Source: Bacilli bacterium (GTDB lineage Bacteria > Bacillota > Bacilli > RF39 > UBA660). From it: 64,000 nt of DNA. The stretch spans positions 62,001-126,000 of the forward strand of contig JAFXUK010000022.1 in the NCBI GenBank assembly GCA_017525015.1, in the 5' to 3' direction. Shown here in pieces: positions 17,074 to 26,354 of the stretch; the first letter of the stretch is position 1; each line of letters opens with the position of its first letter. The position numbers and the translations under genes are program-made. The notes beneath the pieces were generated by a model. That model was not told where the DNA came from. It ran no database searches and saw nothing but the letters and a program-made list of their open reading frames with translations.

Positions 17074-17964
17074 CTATTCCCCCACCTTATTAGTTAAAAG
17101 TTCAACAAACTTTTTAGTTGCTGTTGTTAAGAAATCATCTACATATACACAGCATACATCTACTGCAGGTAATGTATCTCCAAAAGTAACAACTTCAAAA
17201 TCATCTTTATCAATTTGATTATCAATTACATTCTTAACGAAATATCCAACACCTACTCCATCACGAACCATTTCCATCATAATTTCATTAGTCCATGATT
17301 CTACAATAGGTTCTAACTTAGTATTTTGACTCTCTAAGTATTCATTAAGTTTTAATCTAATAGATGTAGTCGCAGAAGGTAAAAGTAATGGATAATTCTT
17401 TAAATCCTCTACTTTATTTAATTTAACATCCTTCATTAATTTTTTATTATAAGCAAAACAATTTTGTAACTTAGTTAAAGTAACTTTCTTAACTTCTTTC
17501 TTAGTATTAATTGGTAATGTATCAACAATAATATCAAGTTTTCTAGTCTCTAACATCTCAACCATATCAGCTGTAGATTTACAAACAATTTCAAATCTTA
17601 TTCCAGGATATATTTTTCTAAATTCTGCAATAAAATTAGATAAATAAAAACGTCCAATATATGAAGGAGTACCAATTCTAATACATCCAATACTTAAATT
17701 ATTAAGATTCTTTATATGCTCTTCAGCATCATTTAATATATTAAAAGCCGTAGAAACATAAGAGTATAACTCTTTAGCTTCTAGTGTAGGCTCAATTCCC
17801 TTACTATTACGATAGAACAAAGTATATCCAAGTTGTGTTTCTAATTCCTTTAAACTATAACTAATCGCAGGTTGTGAAACATATAATTTTTGAGCAGTCT
17901 TAGAAATACTTTTCTCTTCAAATAAATATAAAAAGATCCTATATAAATTATAATCAGTATTCAT
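17074..17964 (-). CDS. LysR-family transcriptional regulator
   Basis: 296 residues, normal for the family. The N-terminal winged helix-turn-helix shows FLYLFEEKSISKTAQKLYVS, then QPAISYSLKELETQLGYTLF. The linker helix and substrate-binding domain follow (IRIGTPSYIGRFYLSNFIAEF, GVGVGYFVKN). These proteins sense small molecules and usually regulate a neighbouring gene; here the closest candidates are the CofE-like ligase (convergent) and the small protein behind it. A strong promoter (TTGACT, 17 bases, TATAAT) precedes it, and the ATG follows GAGGGG. Confidence 0.93.
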   Translation of the reverse strand: MNTDYNLYRIFLYLFEEKSISKTAQKLYVSQPAISYSLKELETQLGYTLFYRNSKGIEPTLEAKELYSYVSTAFNILNDAEEHIKNLNNLSIGCIRIGTPSYIGRFYLSNFIAEFRKIYPGIRFEIVCKSTADMVEMLETRKLDIIVDTLPINTKKEVKKVTLTKLQNCFAYNKKLMKDVKLNKVEDLKNYPLLLPSATTSIRLKLNEYLESQNTKLEPIVESWTNEIMMEMVRDGVGVGYFVKNVIDNQIDKDDFEVVTFGDTLPAVDVCCVYVDDFLTTATKKFVELLTNKVGE

Positions 17965-17983
17965 ATTAATCCCCTCGCGACAT

Positions 17984-18012
17984 ATTATAGGTTATCTTTA
18001 TAAAAAAGTCAA
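17984..18012 (-). promoter_or_regulatory. Sigma-A type promoter of lysR
   Basis: Minus strand TTGACT (18007-18012), 17-base spacer, TATAAT (17984-17989). One of the best -35/-10 pairs in the window. Confidence 0.7.
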
Positions 18013-18040
18013 ACATTATAATTCATATTTATAAAAAGAA

Positions 18041-18066
18041 AAAGTGTAGAAAATCTACACTTTTTT
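18041..18066 (-). terminator. Terminator of family-B protein B1
   Basis: AAAGTGTAGA, short A/T loop, TCTACACTTT with flanking A and T tracts. The GTGTAG core recurs in the terminators at 20624 and 30974. Confidence 0.8.
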
Positions 18067-20569
18067 AAGAACCACCAGAATTAGGTAAATATATAATTGT
18101 TAACGGTGTATTCCTACATGGCATATTACCTGTTGCAGGAGATGGTCTTGAAGGAGTAAATCCACTTATTACAGGAAGCTCAACACTATATGATTCATTA
18201 ATACAAGTATGAGTTTCAGTATGAGGTGGAGCTGCTTGAGTTCCATCTTGATATATAAATCTAACTGTTAAAGTAAAAGGTCTTGGTGTATAAGTAATAT
18301 CATATGTAACATCAGAGTTTAAAGTTCCCGTAACTCTTGGCAAATCAACATCATATCCATCTAAATTTGGTGTTGCAACATTATAAGTATGACCCTCATT
18401 AAAAGTACCATCAAATGTGTTATAAATGACACCATCCTTCCAATAACGAATCAGTAATCTGTATTGAGTTATTTCAGGAACAACAGGTTCTGCATCAACA
18501 ATATAAGGATCAGCCATACTACCTGTACCAGATACATATTCAGTTCCAGGTATTAAAGATATAACAGGACGAACACCTTCATCTTTATAAGTATATGAAC
18601 CAAATATTTGACCATTATAATTAACCTTTGAGTTGCTAACTCCATTAACATCTTCAGCATCAGGTGTTAATAACCAATACCATTTACTAGTAACATGTGC
18701 ACTAGATTGAGAAAACAATCTCATCTCAGGTTTTGTCGCAAGACCAACCTTATAATTTAATTTAGCTTTATTATTACTTATACTAAATCTATCAGTAACA
18801 AGAGGGCAACTCAAATCAGTACTATTATCATCAGGGAAAGTTAATTCTTCTTGAACATCTCCACCATCAGGATTCCAACCATTTTTGTTATAGATTGTTC
18901 GATTATTACAATAAATAGTATCCTCTATATAGTTGTCATAAGTATAGAGATTTTTTTTATACCAATATTCTATGCCACTTTTTATTATAGAACTATACTT
19001 ATTTACATCATCTGCATATAGCATTTTATTAATAGCATCATCAATATTCTCTCCATTATTTAAGTATAAATAATTAATTTTATAATCCGCAGCATAATAA
19101 ATATATACAATAGTTGAACATTCTCCACTTGTATTAAAACAAGTATAATGTGCATTGTTAAGACTAGCTCTACTTTCATCATTCCTTAAATTTAAATAAT
19201 TAATAGTATTACCACTTAATGTATATTTTCCGTTGTTATAAGTAAAGCTTTTGGCATATTTATAATTATTAGCTATAGAAGTATAACCAAATTCAGTAGT
19301 GTTGTTTTCCGCAAGCTTCCACACATTATTGCATGTATTATTAATAGCATTCTTACATATAAATACATTACCATTTCCAAGATTACTACGATTTGAATAC
19401 CAATCCAATCTACTTATAGTAGATGGATTAATAATAGTAAATGTACCATCACCATTATTTGTATAATCACTTCCATAGGTATAAATGTAATTATAATCGC
19501 TAATAGTATTTCCATCTGTAATATCAATATAATAATAGGAACTATATGTAGTATCAACAACAGCAATATATTGAACCGTATCACTAGTATATGATTGAGT
19601 ACTATTTTTAAATGTATATTTTCCAACCAATGAAGCATAGTCTGCAGTTGATGTTACTTTATATGGATTAACTAAAGAATATACACCTGTACTATTATCC
19701 CAACTAATTGAATCAGCATACCAATAATTTGTATTTAAATAACCATACGTATATATTTTTTCTTTATCACTCGATCTAAAATAATCATAAATTGTATTAT
19801 ACATATAACCCAAAAAACCAATTGATCCTGAAGAATTATAATGTAATGTTCCGAATTGAGAATAATGTGAATTAGCATCTATTGTAATAACATTGGCTCT
19901 ATATTGATCATTATATGATTCAATCAAATAAAGTGTTGAACACGTATCACTAGAAGTAGTTCCTTTACAAGTATATTTTCCAATTAAATTTGAACTATTT
20001 GATTCACTCCAAGTAGATTGATTAGTTTGTCCAGATATAGAAAAAACATTATTCACACTATCATATGAATAATCCGTTCCATACCAATAATTAGAGTTTA
20101 CATTTTGAATACCATAACTCTTATAACCAACATGATTACTTCTAGATTCTAAACACTTATTATCAATTGCCTCTCCATTATATATAAGTTTTACTCCACC
20201 AGTATCAGTAGTTCGATACATTTGCCAACAATGATTAGCAAAAATAACATTCCATTTATTCTTAATTTCGTTACCACCAGTACTATTATTCGCATACCAA
20301 TGATAAATATTTTTACTAGATAATGAAGAATTCATAGAATCTTGATGATTGCCATCATAGGATTTTGCATAAGTACCTTTCTTTGCAGCTTTTTCTAATA
20401 CACCATACAATGTTTGATCATATTTACTAACAGAAACATCTCCATTTAATCCTAAACTAGTTCCAAGTAAAGAATAACCTAGTCCAAAGAAAAGACTACA
20501 AAAAAGAGCAATGGTTAATATGATTGTACGATTAGAATAACCATAATAAACAGGTCTTCTATGTTTCAT
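18065..20569 (-). CDS. Family-B large surface protein B1: Cys-pair repeats, GVRPV domain, two MucBP-like modules
   Basis: 834 residues from the ATG at 20569 (eight bases after GGAG; a GTG three codons earlier overlaps that site). One membrane segment (about 14-35) runs into GLGYSLLGTSLGLNG, then QDSMNSSLSSKNIYHWY and NVIFANHCWQMYRTTDTGG. Residues ~150-460 hold about four ~70-residue repeats of the type YWYG..Y.YD....Y.L followed by KYTC...C..LYLI, each usually with two cysteines. Next come DNYIEDTIYCNNR, a TDRFSISNNKAKLNY segment and the end motif GVRPVISLIPGTEY. The last ~115 residues are two MucBP-like modules (YRLLIRYWKDGVIY; FTLTVRFIYQDGTQA). No LPXTG. Likely an extracellular adhesin-like protein; ligand unknown. 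Confidence 0.7.
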   Translation of the reverse strand: MKHRRPVYYGYSNRTIILTIALFCSLFFGLGYSLLGTSLGLNGDVSVSKYDQTLYGVLEKAAKKGTYAKSYDGNHQDSMNSSLSSKNIYHWYANNSTGGNEIKNKWNVIFANHCWQMYRTTDTGGVKLIYNGEAIDNKCLESRSNHVGYKSYGIQNVNSNYWYGTDYSYDSVNNVFSISGQTNQSTWSESNSSNLIGKYTCKGTTSSDTCSTLYLIESYNDQYRANVITIDANSHYSQFGTLHYNSSGSIGFLGYMYNTIYDYFRSSDKEKIYTYGYLNTNYWYADSISWDNSTGVYSLVNPYKVTSTADYASLVGKYTFKNSTQSYTSDTVQYIAVVDTTYSSYYYIDITDGNTISDYNYIYTYGSDYTNNGDGTFTIINPSTISRLDWYSNRSNLGNGNVFICKNAINNTCNNVWKLAENNTTEFGYTSIANNYKYAKSFTYNNGKYTLSGNTINYLNLRNDESRASLNNAHYTCFNTSGECSTIVYIYYAADYKINYLYLNNGENIDDAINKMLYADDVNKYSSIIKSGIEYWYKKNLYTYDNYIEDTIYCNNRTIYNKNGWNPDGGDVQEELTFPDDNSTDLSCPLVTDRFSISNNKAKLNYKVGLATKPEMRLFSQSSAHVTSKWYWLLTPDAEDVNGVSNSKVNYNGQIFGSYTYKDEGVRPVISLIPGTEYVSGTGSMADPYIVDAEPVVPEITQYRLLIRYWKDGVIYNTFDGTFNEGHTYNVATPNLDGYDVDLPRVTGTLNSDVTYDITYTPRPFTLTVRFIYQDGTQAAPPHTETHTCINESYSVELPVISGFTPSRPSPATGNMPCRNTPLTIIYLPNSGGS

Positions 20570-20602
20570 ATTACCCACTCCTCTCTATGATATATCAATT
20601 TT

Positions 20603-20608
20603 ATTATA
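20603..20608 (-). promoter_or_regulatory. Extended -10 promoter for B1
   Basis: TGTTATAAT on the minus strand, immediately after the terminator of B2. Confidence 0.6.
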
Positions 20609-20616
20609 ACATAATA

Positions 20617-20652
20617 AAAAAAGAAAGTGTAGAAACTAATCTACACTTTTTT
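20617..20652 (-). terminator. Terminator of B2
   Basis: AAAGTGTAG, eight-base loop, CTACACTTT, then a T tract on the minus strand, abutting the B1 promoter. Confidence 0.8.
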
Positions 20653-22937
20653 TATGGATCTAAAGGTGTATCTGGATCAATAATAGAACCACCATTATAA
20701 GTATACCAAACAGTTGCAGATTGATTACCGGGTGCTTTAGTTCCCGAAACAACATGATTCATAGTATCATAATTTTCTATTGTAGGTGAAGGAATACTAA
20801 ATGGCTCTCCTGGCTTATAAATGCCAACATAGCTAGGTGCAGCTTCACCACCATTAGAATATCGATAATATATAGTAAATGTTGTATTTTGTATATTATC
20901 TATAACATAAGGATGATAAGTACTACCATCTCCTGATAGATATTTAGTTCCAGGTTTAAGAGATACAACCCATCTAAAACCCGAATCTGCTGCCATCATG
21001 CACGATGTATTTGTTCCACCAGAATTTGAAATACAATGAATTAAATTAGAATTTGGATTATCTCCATCAATTGTTGAAGTCCAATAACTTTTACCAACAT
21101 TTCTTAAACCATCATTTCCTAATAATGATGCTTCACTAAGTTTAATTAATCCTATAGGATAATCTAATTTTGCCTTACTATTATTAATGCTATATCTATC
21201 TGTATCATTTAAGCAATTCAACCCATAATCATTAAAATCAAAAGACCATGTAAGCACACCACCATTTGGGTGCCACCCATTGCTATGAGAAGTATCCTCA
21301 GTTCTACCTGAACAAAAAACAAAATCCTCTAAATAATCACTATAAGGCATCAAGAATTGTCGATACCACGCTTCTGATTTAATCTTAATAGCAGAACTAT
21401 AATTATTAACATCATCATTGTAAAGCATTTCGTTTAGAGCATCTTCAACGCTTTTACCATCATTTAATTCAATATATGCTAAATCGCCATCATAAAACAT
21501 ATAATAAACATAATAAATAGTTGAACATTCTCCATTATCATTAAAACATGTATAATGATGATTTTCTATGAATGTTTTTGCTTCGTTTTCATCCAGTTTC
21601 CAAACACTACCTTTATCAGTACTCAAAGTATACTTTCCATTATTGTATGAAAAACTATTTCCAAACAATTGAGGAGCAACAGTATAATAATCATATGAAA
21701 TAGTATCTGTCTCTGTAATATATCTAGGCTCAGCACACAAAGAAGAACCATCTTCACATAAATAATAGTTTACATAGTTAGAGTGATCATTAAACCAATC
21801 TGATTTTTTAATAGTAATAGTATCTCCACTAATTGTATATGTTCCATTTCCATTATCAACAATAGACTGCCCCAACACAATGTTATTATCGTAATCATTA
21901 AGCATGTGACCATCAGTCATTTTATAACCATATGCATATGTACCGCCTACAATATAATAAACCGATGCACACGACGTGCTTCCGGATGTACGACATGTAT
22001 AATAGCCCGAAGCAGAATTAATAATATTATTCCACGTAGATAAAAACGGATTAGTTAAAGTGTACATACCATCATTATAGGTTACACCATCTCCATAATA
22101 GTAATTACTAGGGCCATACATATAAACATCATCATAAATTGTTTTTTTCAATGGTCTAAAATACTTTTTAGGATAAATAGTATTATACATATAGCCAAGA
22201 TGAGCAAGAGAATTATAAACCTCATTATAATATCCTTTACCATACATAGAATAAGGAGAATTGTTTCTCACAGGTGCGACTGTATAACTATTTCCACTTG
22301 ATAATCTTACAACCATGTAAAGATTTGCACATGTATCAAAAGCATTTGTACTCTTACAAGTAAAATACCCTTCTTTTATTTCACCTTTATCAATAATACC
22401 TTTTAATCCAAATGTGCTATTAGTCTCATCATAATAATATTGAGAACTATAATAATAATCAGTTGATAAAGTAGTTGTAGTAGTATTCGAAAAACCAATA
22501 TGTGTTCCCCTTGAAGATAAGCATTGTTGATTAACTGCCTCTCCATTGTATATTAATTTTACACCACCAGTATCTGTTGTTCTAAACATTTGCCAACAAT
22601 GATCCGCAAATATAACATTGTTCATTTCATTTATTGTACTAGCATTAGTACTATTACTAGCATGCCAATAGTATATATCTTTAGTTGAAAGAGAAGTATC
22701 AATTGAATCTAAATGTGCATCAGTATATTTTTTTGCATAAACACCTTTTCTTCCCTCTCTAGCCAAAACACCATATAATGTATCATCATATTCACTTACA
22801 GTAATCATTCCAGATAAATCTAAACTAGTTCCAAGTAATGAATATCCCAATCCAAAAAATAGAGAACAAAAAAGAGCAATGAATAATACTATTGTACGCT
22901 TAGAATAACCGCGATATCTATGTTTTCTACGCTTCAT
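20652..22937 (-). CDS. Family-B large surface protein B2 with one MucBP-like module
   Basis: 761 residues from the ATG at 22937 after GGAG. The N-terminus is nearly the same as B1 (RTIVLFIALFCSLFFGLGY), followed by the shared LDSIDTSLSTKDIYYWH and NVIFADHCWQMFRTTDTGG. About four Cys-pair repeats follow (GYFTCKSTNAFDTCANLY; GYYTCRTSGSTSCASVYYI; NYYLCEDGSSLCAEPRYI; HHYTCFNDNGECSTIYYV). Then LEDFVFCSGR, TDRYSINNSKAKLDYPIGL and a WVVSLKPGTKYLSGDGS end motif, in which FRWVVSLKPG replaces GVRPVISL. One MucBP-like module closes the protein (FTIYYRYSNGGEAA ... TVWYTYNGG). It diverges from gshF across a shared 190-base intergenic region. Confidence 0.7.
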   Translation of the reverse strand: MKRRKHRYRGYSKRTIVLFIALFCSLFFGLGYSLLGTSLDLSGMITVSEYDDTLYGVLAREGRKGVYAKKYTDAHLDSIDTSLSTKDIYYWHASNSTNASTINEMNNVIFADHCWQMFRTTDTGGVKLIYNGEAVNQQCLSSRGTHIGFSNTTTTTLSTDYYYSSQYYYDETNSTFGLKGIIDKGEIKEGYFTCKSTNAFDTCANLYMVVRLSSGNSYTVAPVRNNSPYSMYGKGYYNEVYNSLAHLGYMYNTIYPKKYFRPLKKTIYDDVYMYGPSNYYYGDGVTYNDGMYTLTNPFLSTWNNIINSASGYYTCRTSGSTSCASVYYIVGGTYAYGYKMTDGHMLNDYDNNIVLGQSIVDNGNGTYTISGDTITIKKSDWFNDHSNYVNYYLCEDGSSLCAEPRYITETDTISYDYYTVAPQLFGNSFSYNNGKYTLSTDKGSVWKLDENEAKTFIENHHYTCFNDNGECSTIYYVYYMFYDGDLAYIELNDGKSVEDALNEMLYNDDVNNYSSAIKIKSEAWYRQFLMPYSDYLEDFVFCSGRTEDTSHSNGWHPNGGVLTWSFDFNDYGLNCLNDTDRYSINNSKAKLDYPIGLIKLSEASLLGNDGLRNVGKSYWTSTIDGDNPNSNLIHCISNSGGTNTSCMMAADSGFRWVVSLKPGTKYLSGDGSTYHPYVIDNIQNTTFTIYYRYSNGGEAAPSYVGIYKPGEPFSIPSPTIENYDTMNHVVSGTKAPGNQSATVWYTYNGGSIIDPDTPLDP

Positions 22938-22973
22938 ATTACCCACTCCTCTCTATAATAATACACTAATTTT

Positions 22974-22979
22974 ATTATA
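22974..22979 (-). promoter_or_regulatory. Possible -10 element for B2
   Basis: TATAAT on the minus strand, 37 bases before the start; no clear -35 and no TG extension, so weaker than the other family promoters. Confidence 0.35.
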
Positions 22980-23062
22980 TATTAAAAACATACAAAAATC
23001 GATATAAATAGCCATTTTTTATCAAAAAAAGAGCATTTTTAGTTCATCATAATAGTCACGGA

Positions 23063-23091
23063 TGGACTTTTTTAAGAATATATGATATAAT
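23063..23091 (+). promoter_or_regulatory. Promoter of gshF
   Basis: TGGACT (23063-23068), 17-base spacer, TATAAT (23086-23091) with a TG extension one base upstream of the -10. Confidence 0.65.
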
Positions 23092-23130
23092 ATTGCCGAT
23101 ATTGTGAAAAAAAGAGAGGTCTATATTAAA

Positions 23131-25314
23131 ATGATATCAAACAAATATAACATCGGGATTGAACGAGAAGGATTAAGAACAAACGAAAAAGGTGAACTTT
23201 CTGATAAACCACACCCTCGAGTGTTTGGTAACAGAAACTGCAATGCATTCATCACAACAGATTTCGGTGCAGCACAACTTGAGTTAAGAACAACTCCTTG
23301 TCCTACAACCAAAGAATGTTATGACAAATTACTAAATGTAACAAATGTAGTTCTAGAAGAACTACGAAAAGAAGGGGAATACCTATGGCCTTATAGTATG
23401 CCTTGTATCCTACCTAATGCAGACAAATTTAATTTTGGAGAATATGGTGACAACGAAAAAGAACATGAATACGAGATGTACTTATATAAGAAGTATGGTT
23501 ACGAAATGTACTGTATGTCAGGTGTACACCTAAACTTCTCAATTAATGAGAAATACTATAAGGAATTGAAAAGATTCTATAGCAATTTACCAGATACTTT
23601 AGAAGATGCTTATTTTAAAATAATAAGAAACTATCTAAAGAAATTATGGATGTTAATAGCACTTTTTGGAGCAACACCAAAACAACTAAGTACTGAATAT
23701 GAAACAAAATGCTCCATAAGAAATAGTAATAAACAAGGATTTAAAAACTTACACTTAGATGAAGTAAATTATGAAAACAAAGAAAAACATATTGCCAGTC
23801 TAAGAAAGAATATCAAAAACGGTAACATTATATCTATTTCTGAGTTATATACCCCTATTCGTATTAAGGGTAAATGGAAATATGATGTAGATGATCTAGC
23901 AAATAACCCAATAAGTCATATTGAGGTAAGAGTACTAGATTTAAACCCATTTGATAAAACTACAGTACCACTAGAAGAAATGGATTTTATTGTGGGCTTT
24001 TTATTTCACTGTTTAATACAAGATGAAAAAGATGAAAAAACATATGATTTCCGTGAAGTAGCAGAAAATGGTATTAACGAAGATCAAAAGAAATTAATCT
24101 TTAAAGAAATTAAAGATATTTTAAAAGTATCTAAAGAATTAGATTTAAATTTTGATAAAAGTTTAAATAAGATTCAAAGAGAATTAAAACAAGGATTAAC
24201 TCCTTCAGCTAAAGTAACTGCTTTAGTAGAAGAAAAAGGATATGTTAATGCTTTAATGGAAATTGCAAAAGAGTACAATGAAGAAGCAAGAGATGGAAAA
24301 TATGCTTTCGTAAACTTAGGAAAGAAAATCTATAATGCTCCATCTGCCCTACTAAGAGATGCAATTTTAAGAGGTGTTGACTATAGAGTTCTAGAAGATC
24401 GTGATAATAATTCAATTATTGAATTTAAAAAGCATGGTAAGAAAGAATATATTGTAGGTGCAACACAAACAAGAAAAGATAATTATATAGTTCACTATTT
24501 AACTAATGATAAATTCCAATCTAAAGAAATTCTACAACAAGCTAAATTAAAAACTCCTAGAGGAATAATGATTAGTGATAAATTATCAGAAGAACAAATA
24601 GAAGATCTATATGAAAACTATGAAGAAAAATCAATTGTTATTAAACCTAGAACAACAAATGGTGGTATAGGTATTTCAGTATTTACTACCCCACCTACTA
24701 AAGGACAATTCTTACGAGCAGTAAACTATGCATTTGAATTTGATAAAGATGTTTTAATAGAACAATATATCAAAGGAGAAGAATATCGTTTCCTAGTAAT
24801 TAATGGAAAATGTGTAAGTGTAGTTACTCGTCGTAGTGCCCAAGTAATTGGTGATGGTAAATCTACAATTGAAAAATTAATAGAAGAAAAAAATAAAGAA
24901 GAATGGCATGTCTTATTAGATACAAAAATAAGAATAGATGCCCCACTTAAAACATATTTAACAAAAACTGGTAGAACATTAGAAGATGTACCTAAAAAAG
25001 GTGAAATCGTTAAATTAAGAAAGAACTCTAACTGTTCAACAGGTGGAGAAAGTATTTCTTTAACTGATAAAATACCAGATAGATTTAAAAGAATCGCTGA
25101 AAAAGCTGCTAAAGCTTTTGAATCTTATGTATGTGGAGTAGATATTATTATTGATGATTTAGAAGATGATGAATATGCTATTCTAGAAACTAATGCTGAT
25201 CCAGGATATGATATTAATCAATGGCCATATGAAGGACCTGATGCTCATATCGGAATCGAAATATTAAAAATGCTCGGCTTAATAACTGAGGAGGATGAAA
25301 TGTATGAAGAATAA
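23131..25314 (+). CDS. gshF: Bifunctional glutamate-cysteine ligase/glutathione synthetase GshF
   Basis: 727 residues from ATG 23131. The first ~480 residues are GshA-like: YNIGIEREGLRTNEKGEL, FITTDFGAAQLELRTTPCP (active-site strand), MSGVHLNFSINEKYY, and SHIEVRVLDLNPFDKT. The remainder is an ATP-grasp domain: SIVIKPRTTNGGIGISVF, EEYRFLVINGKCVSVVTRR, VIGDGKSTIEKLIE, STGGESISLTDKIPDRFKR and CGVDIIIDDLEDDEY. Together they join Glu to Cys and then Gly, as in the GshF enzymes of low-GC Gram-positives. A GAGAGG site lies upstream; an in-frame GTG at 23104 has no site and is less likely. The stop overlaps the start of the next ATP-grasp gene. Confidence 0.93.
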   Translation: MISNKYNIGIEREGLRTNEKGELSDKPHPRVFGNRNCNAFITTDFGAAQLELRTTPCPTTKECYDKLLNVTNVVLEELRKEGEYLWPYSMPCILPNADKFNFGEYGDNEKEHEYEMYLYKKYGYEMYCMSGVHLNFSINEKYYKELKRFYSNLPDTLEDAYFKIIRNYLKKLWMLIALFGATPKQLSTEYETKCSIRNSNKQGFKNLHLDEVNYENKEKHIASLRKNIKNGNIISISELYTPIRIKGKWKYDVDDLANNPISHIEVRVLDLNPFDKTTVPLEEMDFIVGFLFHCLIQDEKDEKTYDFREVAENGINEDQKKLIFKEIKDILKVSKELDLNFDKSLNKIQRELKQGLTPSAKVTALVEEKGYVNALMEIAKEYNEEARDGKYAFVNLGKKIYNAPSALLRDAILRGVDYRVLEDRDNNSIIEFKKHGKKEYIVGATQTRKDNYIVHYLTNDKFQSKEILQQAKLKTPRGIMISDKLSEEQIEDLYENYEEKSIVIKPRTTNGGIGISVFTTPPTKGQFLRAVNYAFEFDKDVLIEQYIKGEEYRFLVINGKCVSVVTRRSAQVIGDGKSTIEKLIEEKNKEEWHVLLDTKIRIDAPLKTYLTKTGRTLEDVPKKGEIVKLRKNSNCSTGGESISLTDKIPDRFKRIAEKAAKAFESYVCGVDIIIDDLEDDEYAILETNADPGYDINQWPYEGPDAHIGIEILKMLGLITEEDEMYEE

Positions 25315-26320
25315 TAGTACAGAAGGATTCTTAGAAAAATGTGTACTAGATGGATATCCTCTACTAGAGCCATCTACAGTATGTGTAATTAAAGCAGCAT
25401 TAAAACATGATTTAAAAGTAGATATCTTAGATGAAGCTAGAAGTTTTATTAAAGTATATAATGAGGATCAAGAAGAATACATCTATCAAGCAACAAAAAC
25501 TAGTAAAGATGTATCTACCTACCCTTTTGTTACTGACAATAAAGAATTAGTAAAAGATGTCTTAAGAGAAAATAATATTAATACACCAAATGGTATTATT
25601 CTAGAAAAAGGAGTTTCAAAAAGAGATTTAACTTACTATATAAGACCATTTGTAGGTAAAAGTATTGTAGTTAAACCTAATACTACTAATAAAGGTATTG
25701 GTATTACAGTATTTGAAAAACCTGTTACTGAAAAAGATTTATTAGATGCAATTAAAAATGCTTTTAAATATGATTCAAAAGTAATAGTAGAAGAATTCCA
25801 AAAAGGATTAGAATATCGTTTCTTAGTTATTGGAGATGAATGTATCTGTGTTCTACATCGTCGTGCCGCATCAGTTGTAGGTGATGGTAAAACAAACATC
25901 GAAGAATTAATCAAGTTAAAAAATAAAGAACCATGGCATGGCCTATCAGGAAGAGTTATTACTATAGATGATGGATTAAAAGATATTCTAAAAAGACAAA
26001 AATTAACTTTAAAATCTATTCCTGAAAAAGGAAAAAGAATATTTGTAAGAGATAATTCAAACTGTTCTACTGGAGGAGAATCAATCGATTTAACAGATGT
26101 TATGCCAGATGAATTTAAAAGAATCGCAGTTAAAGCTGCTAAACTATTCAATGCTAAGATCTGTGGAGTTGATATTCTAATTGAAAACTTTAACAAGTTC
26201 GAATACTCAGTAGTAGAATTAAATGATAATCCAGGAATCGGTATTTGTGAATGTCCTTACGAAGGTAAAGGTCGTCCAATTGGAGATGCAATTCTAAGAT
26301 TATTAGGATTCATTAAATAA
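25304..26320 (+). CDS. Second ATP-grasp ligase, homologous to the GshF C-terminal half
   Basis: 339 residues. It matches the ATP-grasp half of GshF block by block: GKSIVVKPNTTNKGIGITVF, EYRFLVIGDECICVLHRRA, VVGDGKTNIEELIKL, NCSTGGESIDLTDVMPDEF and CGVDILIENFNKFEYSVVEL, ending with a DNPGIGICECPYEG metal region. It lacks the GshA half; a ~100-residue N-terminus (YPLLEPSTVCVIKAALKHDL) replaces it. ATG 25304 lies inside the gshF stop region (11-base overlap) nine bases after AGGAGG, so the pair is translationally coupled. Probably acts on a product or relative of the GshF reaction; substrate unknown. Confidence 0.8.
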   Translation: MKNNSTEGFLEKCVLDGYPLLEPSTVCVIKAALKHDLKVDILDEARSFIKVYNEDQEEYIYQATKTSKDVSTYPFVTDNKELVKDVLRENNINTPNGIILEKGVSKRDLTYYIRPFVGKSIVVKPNTTNKGIGITVFEKPVTEKDLLDAIKNAFKYDSKVIVEEFQKGLEYRFLVIGDECICVLHRRAASVVGDGKTNIEELIKLKNKEPWHGLSGRVITIDDGLKDILKRQKLTLKSIPEKGKRIFVRDNSNCSTGGESIDLTDVMPDEFKRIAVKAAKLFNAKICGVDILIENFNKFEYSVVELNDNPGIGICECPYEGKGRPIGDAILRLLGFIK

Positions 26321-26321
26321 T

Positions 26322-26348
26322 AAAAAACCAACAAATGTTGGTTTTTTT
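26322..26348. terminator. Bidirectional terminator after the glutathione operon
   Basis: AAAAAACCAACA, loop AA, TGTTGGTTTTTTT; also serves the converging hybrid surface-protein gene ending at 26355. Confidence 0.85.
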
Positions 26349-26354
26349 ATTTTA

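Noticed and set aside
18065..22937. LPXTG or lipobox anchoring of surface proteins
   Set aside because: C-termini end in MucBP-like strands or PYVVSTN-like tails without LPXTG plus helix, and no cysteine follows the N-terminal helix in a lipobox context.
22938..23130. Riboswitch or T-box leader before gshF
   Set aside because: After the promoter only about 40 bases remain before the start, too short for a structured leader, and no T-box motif is seen.
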